Of a stretch of 64,000 nt of DNA, positions 59,455-64,000 are shown in pieces. This stretch comes from Bacteroidia bacterium (GTDB lineage: Bacteria > Bacteroidota > Bacteroidia > B-17B0 > Aurantibacillaceae): contig JAGNIU010000005.1 in the NCBI GenBank assembly GCA_018000995.1, positions 82,314 through 146,313 of the forward strand, read 5' to 3'. Within the stretch, counting starts at the first letter, position 1. Each line of letters starts with the position of its first letter. A program made the translations under genes and the position numbers. The notes under the pieces were generated by a model that worked only from the letters and a program-made list of their open reading frames with translations, made no database searches and had not been told where the DNA came from.

Positions 59455-60639
59455 ATGAACGTCAACCACCGAAATATTTTTCTACACAATGTAGCGCAAA
59501 CCTCTCCTACTCCACTTGGTTTAGAGATTGTAAAAGCTGAAGGCATTCATTTAATTGATGTTAGTGGAAAAAGGTATGTTGATTTAATCAGTGGGATTTC
59601 TGTTAGTAATTTAGGTCATTGTCACCCAAAAGTTATTGCTGCTATTAATGAGCAAGCAAAAACGTATATGCACTTAATGGTGTATGGCGAATATGTTCAG
59701 CATCCGCAAACACAATATGCAAAATTGCTGACTTCATTATTGCCCTCTTCTTTAAATTGTATTTATTACACAAACTCAGGTACAGAAGCTACAGAAGGTG
59801 CTTTAAAATTAGCGAAACGCGTTACAGGAAGAAGTGAAATCATTTGTTTCAAAAATTCATATCACGGAAGTACACACGGTGCTTTAAGTGTGATGGGAAA
59901 TGAAGAATACAAACAAAGTTTCAGACCATTATTACCGGATGTAACACAATTAGAATTCAATAATTTTTCTCAATTAAATCAAATCACCAATAAAACAGCT
60001 TGTGTTATTATTGAGCCCATACAAGGTGAAGCCGGTATTCATAAAGCCAATACAGAGTTTTTAAAAGGGCTAAGAAAGAAATGTGATGAAACCTGCACAC
60101 TTTTAATTTTTGATGAAATACAAAGCGGATTTGGAAGAACAGGCATGTTATTTGCTTTCGAGAACTATAATGTAACGCCTGATATTTTATTAATTGCAAA
60201 AGGAATGGGCGGCGGTTTACCAATTGGTGCGTTTGTGGCGAGTGAGAAATTAATGAGTTGTTTGACTAATAATCCGGTACTCGGACATATAACCACCTTC
60301 GGAGGCAATGCCGTTTGTGTTGCCGCTGCAAAAGCAACTTTAGAAGTGATTGTTGAAGAAAAATTATACTTACGCGCTGATGAAATTGAAAAAGTATTAC
60401 TCGAAGTTTTAGTCCACCCCAAGATAAAAGAAGTCCGTTGCGCCGGTGCTTTATGCGCTGTAGAATTTGGTGATGTTGATTTAAATATGAAAATCATAAG
60501 CGCTTGTATAGAAAAAGGGGTTATTGTAGATTGGTTCCTTCATTGTGCTACATCCATGCGTATTGCCCCTCCCCTAATTATTACAAATAAAGAATTAAGA
60601 GCTGCCCTTCAAATAATTATTGAAGTTTTAAATTCTTAA
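59455..60639 (+). CDS. class III PLP-dependent aminotransferase
   Basis: This is a pyridoxal-phosphate aminotransferase of the ornithine/acetylornithine/4-aminobutyrate group; the substrate cannot be fixed from the sequence. The 394 residues show YTNSGTEATEGALKLAKRVTGRS near 100, FKNSYHGSTHGALSVMG near 127, the aspartate of the PLP ring in LLIFDEIQSGFGRTG near 217-231, and the Schiff-base lysine K248 in LLIAKGMGGGLPIGAFV near 244-260. GHITTFGGNAVCVAAAKATLE near 275 completes the site. The start is the ATG at 59455 (MNVNHRN). It follows the methyltransferase gene directly and precedes the TPR gene by four bases. Confidence 0.88.
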   Translation: MNVNHRNIFLHNVAQTSPTPLGLEIVKAEGIHLIDVSGKRYVDLISGISVSNLGHCHPKVIAAINEQAKTYMHLMVYGEYVQHPQTQYAKLLTSLLPSSLNCIYYTNSGTEATEGALKLAKRVTGRSEIICFKNSYHGSTHGALSVMGNEEYKQSFRPLLPDVTQLEFNNFSQLNQITNKTACVIIEPIQGEAGIHKANTEFLKGLRKKCDETCTLLIFDEIQSGFGRTGMLFAFENYNVTPDILLIAKGMGGGLPIGAFVASEKLMSCLTNNPVLGHITTFGGNAVCVAAAKATLEVIVEEKLYLRADEIEKVLLEVLVHPKIKEVRCAGALCAVEFGDVDLNMKIISACIEKGVIVDWFLHCATSMRIAPPLIITNKELRAALQIIIEVLNS

Positions 60640-60643
60640 TCGG

Positions 60644-62260
60644 ATGAAGAAAATTCTTGTCATAGTATTTCAATTCATTTTTCTGACAGGAATTTATTCT
60701 CAAGCTAATTCTGATTCATTAAAAACTGCATTAACGAAAGCTAAGCATGATACGGTAAGATGTAATATTTTACTTGCCTTAATTGAAGCTGAAGAAGATG
60801 ATGCTGTTTGGATAAAATACAATGAAGAAATTCAAACCATTTGTGAAACCAACTTTAAAAATAAATTAACGGCGAAAGAACTACTTGCCTTTAAAAGACA
60901 TTACGCCGAAGCTTATAATAATTTTGGATTTTTGGCATCCATGCATGGAGAAAACAAAGAAGCGCTTGATTATTTTTTAAAAAGCTTAAAGCTAAATGAA
61001 GAACTAAAAAACAGTGAAGGTCTCGCTAATGTTCTAATAAATCTTGGTGGCATTTATAAAATCTCGGGAGATATAAAGGCTGCCATGGATTGTTTTGAGA
61101 GAGCTTTAAAGTATCATGAGCAAAACAACGACAAAACAGGAATGGCGCATGCTCTCACCTATATTGGGTTAACCTATAAACATCAGGGTAATATTCCAAA
61201 GGCTTTAGAATATTATACAAAAAGTTTACATCTGCGTGAAGAAATTAAGGATAAGCCTGCCATTTCAAATTCTTTAAACAACATTGGAACTCTTTACAGA
61301 GAATTAGGCGATGTGAATAAGGCCATTGATTGTTATACAAAAAGCTTAAAAATACAAGAAGAAATTAAAGATGATTATGGCTTGTCGTATTGTCTGATAA
61401 ATATCGGGAACATCTACCAGGATAAAGAAAATCTTGAAGAAGCGCTTAAGTACTATACAAAAGGGCTTGAAATACAAAAAAAGATCAATGACCTGAATGG
61501 GATGTCGCATTCGTTAAACAACATTGGAACGGTATATCAACATTTAAAAAATGATGAAAAGGCGCTTGATTATTATTCGCAAAGTTTAAAAATACAAGAA
61601 GAGATAAATGACAAATCAGGAATGGCTACTTCTCTGAATAATATTGGTGGCATTTATTTTTCGTTAAAGAAATATGACAAAGCGCTTGAGTTTTGTAATA
61701 AAAGTCTTTTATTAAGTGAAGAGTTGGGCTTTCCAAGTAATATTAAAAATGCTGCTGATAATTTGTATCAGATCTATACTGAAACCGGTAATTTGAAACT
61801 GGCATTACTGAATTATGAATTATTAATTCAAATGCGCGACAGTATTAATAATGAAGAAAACAGAAAAGCGGGAATCCGTACACAATTAAAATACGATTAC
61901 GATAAAAAAACAGCGACTGATAGTGTTGCTTATGCCACAGAATTACAAGTTCAAAATGCAGAAATACAAAAGAGGGAAACTGAAATAAAGAATAAGAAAA
62001 ATATGCAGTACACTTTATTTGGTGGCTTAATATTAGTAATTGTCTTTGCAGGATTTATGTACAACCGTTTTAAAATTACGCAAGCGCAAAAAAATATTAT
62101 TGAATTACAGAAAGAAGAAGTAGAACGGCAAAAATTATTGGCCGAAGTAAAACAAGAAGAAATTTTGGATAGTATTAATTATGCCAAGCGGATTCAAAAG
62201 GCACACATGCCTACTGATATTTATATGGCAAAAAATTTAGCGAGATTAAAAAAGAATTGA
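60644..62260 (+). CDS. TPR membrane protein lacking a SpoIIE domain (first of a pair)
   Basis: This is a membrane-anchored TPR protein. A signal peptide (MKKILVIVFQFIFLTGIYSQ) is followed by about eight TPR units of roughly 40 residues (for example AYNNFGFLASMHGENKEALD, SLNNIGTVYQHLKNDEKALD). Then come a membrane helix (LFGGLILVIVFAGFMYNRF near 465-483) and a coiled coil (EVERQKLLAEVKQEEILDSI). It ends with YAKRIQKAHMPTDIYMAKNL plus a short basic end. In the protein at 42.2 kb the same coiled coil is followed by the SpoIIE domain, but here translation stops within about twenty residues. The gene overlaps the next by four bases (TTGA). Confidence 0.85.
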   Translation: MKKILVIVFQFIFLTGIYSQANSDSLKTALTKAKHDTVRCNILLALIEAEEDDAVWIKYNEEIQTICETNFKNKLTAKELLAFKRHYAEAYNNFGFLASMHGENKEALDYFLKSLKLNEELKNSEGLANVLINLGGIYKISGDIKAAMDCFERALKYHEQNNDKTGMAHALTYIGLTYKHQGNIPKALEYYTKSLHLREEIKDKPAISNSLNNIGTLYRELGDVNKAIDCYTKSLKIQEEIKDDYGLSYCLINIGNIYQDKENLEEALKYYTKGLEIQKKINDLNGMSHSLNNIGTVYQHLKNDEKALDYYSQSLKIQEEINDKSGMATSLNNIGGIYFSLKKYDKALEFCNKSLLLSEELGFPSNIKNAADNLYQIYTETGNLKLALLNYELLIQMRDSINNEENRKAGIRTQLKYDYDKKTATDSVAYATELQVQNAEIQKRETEIKNKKNMQYTLFGGLILVIVFAGFMYNRFKITQAQKNIIELQKEEVERQKLLAEVKQEEILDSINYAKRIQKAHMPTDIYMAKNLARLKKN

Positions 62261-63765
62261 AATCGGTTTTTAAAATAGTGTTGGTGCTTATCGGCTTAAC
62301 AGTTGGGTACAATTCTGTATTGGCTCAATCGCCGCAAGTTGATGCATTGAAAATCGAATTGGCAAAAGCAAAAACAGATAGTGCGAAATGTATAATCTTA
62401 AACCAATTGACTGAAGCTTGTACTACTGCCGAATGGCGCACTTTTAACCACGAAGTATTTGCCATTTGCGAAACACATTTAAAAACAGCAAAAGCCGGCA
62501 GTAAAGAATTTTTGTTTTATAGAAAACTTTACGCAGGCTCTATTGCTAATTTGGGCTTTGAAGCGACTGAAAAAAATGAAGGTGCCGAATCCATTAAATA
62601 TTATACAACAAGTTTACAAATATTTAAAGAGCTAAAAGATAAACAAGGGATTGCATCCTCTTTAAACAATATAGGACTAACTCATCAAAAACAAGGTAAT
62701 ATAAAACAAGCGCTTTTATATTATACCGAAAGTTTAAAGTTATTGGAAGAAATTGGTGATACATTAGGAGTAGCTTATTGTTTAAATAATCTCGGATATA
62801 TTTATCATGGTCAGGCTGATAATGAAAAAGCACTTAGTTATTATAACAAAGGATATGCATTGTATAAAAAAATTAAGGATGTACAAGGAATGGCTATTTC
62901 GATAATTAATATTGGTGCTGTTTATGACGACAAAGGTGATCACTCGTATGCTATTGAAAAATATAATGAGAGTTATAAATTATATGAAAGTATTGGAAAT
63001 TTACAAGGTATGGCCGCGTGTTTAAATAATCTTGGAACAGTATTTGACGACTTAAAGAAACCGGATGATGCTCTTGCCAATTATATCAAATGTCTTAAAC
63101 TATACGAAGAGATAGGAGATAAGCATGGAACAGCTAATACACTCAGTAATATTGGCTGGCTATACGTAAAACAAAAAAAATACAACCTTGCTCTTGAGTA
63201 TAGCTTAAAAAGTATGGAGATAAGCAAGGAAATTGGATTTCCGCAGGATATAAAAAGCGCTGCGGTTAATTTATATTATATATACAAGCTAACCGGTAAA
63301 TACGATCTGGCTATTGAGAATTACAAATTGAATATTAAAATGCGGGATAGCATTAGTAATGAAGACAACAGAAAAGCGACTTATAAGCAGCAGTTAAAAT
63401 ACGAATACGATAAAAAAACAGCAACCGATAGCGTGGCGCATGTAAAAGAAAAATTTGTTCAAGCTGCTGAAATAAAAAAACAGGAAGCTGAGCTTACAAT
63501 GAGAAAAAATCGTCAGTATGCTTTGTTTGGAGGTTTGGGATTAGTTATTGTATTTGCAGGTTTTATGTACAATCGTTTTAAAATAACACAAAAACAAAAA
63601 GCAATTATTGAACTACAAAAAACAGAAGTTGAAGCACAGAAAAATATAGTTGATGAAAAACAAAAAGAACTTTTAGATAGTATTAATTATGCAGAGCGCA
63701 TTCAAAAAGCGCATTTACCTACGCATGCTTATATTGCCAAAAACTTAGATCGTTTAAAAGCTTAA
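62257..63765 (+). CDS. TPR membrane protein lacking a SpoIIE domain (second of a pair)
   Basis: This is a paralogue of the preceding gene with the same order. A TTG start overlaps the previous stop (TTGA) and gives a good signal peptide (MKSVFKIVLVLIGLTVGYNSVLAQ). About seven TPR units follow, such as SSLNNIGLTHQKQGNIKQAL, then a membrane helix (LFGGLGLVIVFAGFMYNRF near 424-442), a coiled coil (EVEAQKNIVDEKQKELLDSI) and the ending YAERIQKAHLPTHAYIAKNL-DRLKA. The two proteins share this ending almost exactly, so their common ancestor already lacked the phosphatase domain. They may form a coupled pair, perhaps with another effector. Confidence 0.85.
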   Translation: MKSVFKIVLVLIGLTVGYNSVLAQSPQVDALKIELAKAKTDSAKCIILNQLTEACTTAEWRTFNHEVFAICETHLKTAKAGSKEFLFYRKLYAGSIANLGFEATEKNEGAESIKYYTTSLQIFKELKDKQGIASSLNNIGLTHQKQGNIKQALLYYTESLKLLEEIGDTLGVAYCLNNLGYIYHGQADNEKALSYYNKGYALYKKIKDVQGMAISIINIGAVYDDKGDHSYAIEKYNESYKLYESIGNLQGMAACLNNLGTVFDDLKKPDDALANYIKCLKLYEEIGDKHGTANTLSNIGWLYVKQKKYNLALEYSLKSMEISKEIGFPQDIKSAAVNLYYIYKLTGKYDLAIENYKLNIKMRDSISNEDNRKATYKQQLKYEYDKKTATDSVAHVKEKFVQAAEIKKQEAELTMRKNRQYALFGGLGLVIVFAGFMYNRFKITQKQKAIIELQKTEVEAQKNIVDEKQKELLDSINYAERIQKAHLPTHAYIAKNLDRLKA

Positions 63766-63863
63766 ATTCTTTCCCCCTTACTACTCTCCGTAGCAAAATT
63801 TAATAGGTCGAAATTCTGATTTATTTACAAATAACTATATATCAATTAGTTACAATTACAATA

Positions 63864-63882
63864 TTGCTACAATTTGTAGCAA
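63864..63882. promoter_or_regulatory. palindromic operator candidate
   Basis: TTGCTACAATTTGTAGCAA is a perfect inverted repeat apart from the central base. It lies about 30 bases upstream of the -7 element at 63903, so it could be a regulator binding site. Confidence 0.45.
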
Positions 63883-63902
63883 GACAATGTATCAATACGT
63901 AG

Positions 63903-63910
63903 TAACTTTG
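63903..63910 (+). promoter_or_regulatory. -7 promoter element for the partial gene at 63934
   Basis: TAACTTTG matches TAnnTTTG and lies 23 bases before the ATG at 63934. Confidence 0.55.
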
Positions 63911-63933
63911 TTTTGTAATAAAAACAGAAAGCT

Positions 63934-64000
63934 ATGAATTATTCAGTTGTGCATTTAAACAAAATGGTTTACGAGAACCACGAGGTGGTTAGGTTAGACT
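63934..64000 (+). CDS. partial gene at the window edge
   Basis: Only the first 22 codons are seen (MNYSVVHLNKMVYENHEVVR, then LD). No signal peptide or motif can be named from this short piece. The start is supported by the -7 element 23 bases upstream and the palindrome beyond it. The reading frame continues past the window. Confidence 0.45.
   Translation, partial: MNYSVVHLNKMVYENHEVVRLD

Noticed and set aside
60644..63765. A single gene split by a frameshift or nonsense mutation
   Set aside because: Each protein has its own signal peptide, full TPR array, membrane helix and the same C-terminal tail, so they are two paralogues.

Overview
The window looks like a stretch of chromosome from a Bacteroidota bacterium, probably an uncultured member of Bacteroidia. 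The DNA is AT-rich. Several genes and both tRNAs are preceded by the Bacteroidota -7 element TAnnTTTG, and Shine-Dalgarno sequences are not evident. Four secreted proteins are large cargo or cargo-like polypeptides; the four with C-terminal type IX secretion (T9SS type A) sorting domains lie at 7.3, 11.5, 20.2 and 23.1 kb. Families typical of the phylum occur throughout: DUF5683, GWxTD, OmpA with a regulatory-like domain, TPR-SpoIIE signalling proteins, and POT transporters. I cannot place the organism below this level. Genes are densely packed and no gene-free gap exceeds 300 bases.

Layout. 0-7.2 kb: end of tpiA, prmA, trxB, a MORN-repeat secreted protein, a PBP4-type peptidase (dacB), a YihY membrane protein, DUF5683 and dapB. 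7.3-25 kb: mostly cell-surface genes (T9SS cargo, two membrane glycosyltransferase or methyltransferase genes, OmpA, a PorT-like barrel, a lipoprotein, an LRR protein), plus tRNA-Ser and an unusual beta-solenoid/K+-channel fusion. 24.2-30 kb: HMG-CoA lyase, pyrD, a Lys/Ala lipoprotein, DUF2752, a flippase, tRNA-His, DUF2461 and an AI-2E exporter. 30-41.7 kb: GWxTD lipoprotein, UPF0173 hydrolase, parA-parB, pruA, a WG-repeat protein, gapA, a glycosyltransferase and tadA. 42-46 kb: a complete TPR-SpoIIE phosphatase, a DinB/YfiT protein and alanine dehydrogenase.

46.9-53.7 kb is the most coherent functional region: a class III polyhydroxyalkanoate (PHA) locus. phaC and a long phaE lie on the minus strand, separated by a membrane protein, with fabD just downstream of phaC. 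phaJ and phaB lie divergently on the plus strand behind a good promoter. Together these can convert acetoacetyl-CoA or beta-oxidation enoyl-CoA to (R)-3-hydroxyacyl-CoA and polymerise it.

53.8-64 kb: two adjacent POT peptide transporters, a small HTH-like protein, a CNNM/CorC-type membrane protein, a TPMT-like methyltransferase, a class III aminotransferase, and two adjacent TPR membrane proteins that resemble the SpoIIE protein at 42 kb but stop where its phosphatase domain would begin. The window ends 67 bases into another gene.

Families of short palindromic or tandem intergenic repeats are scattered between genes, one of them inside a reading frame. Several promoters lie so close to their start codons that leaderless mRNAs are likely. 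I did not find a CRISPR array, transposase, prophage or rRNA gene.
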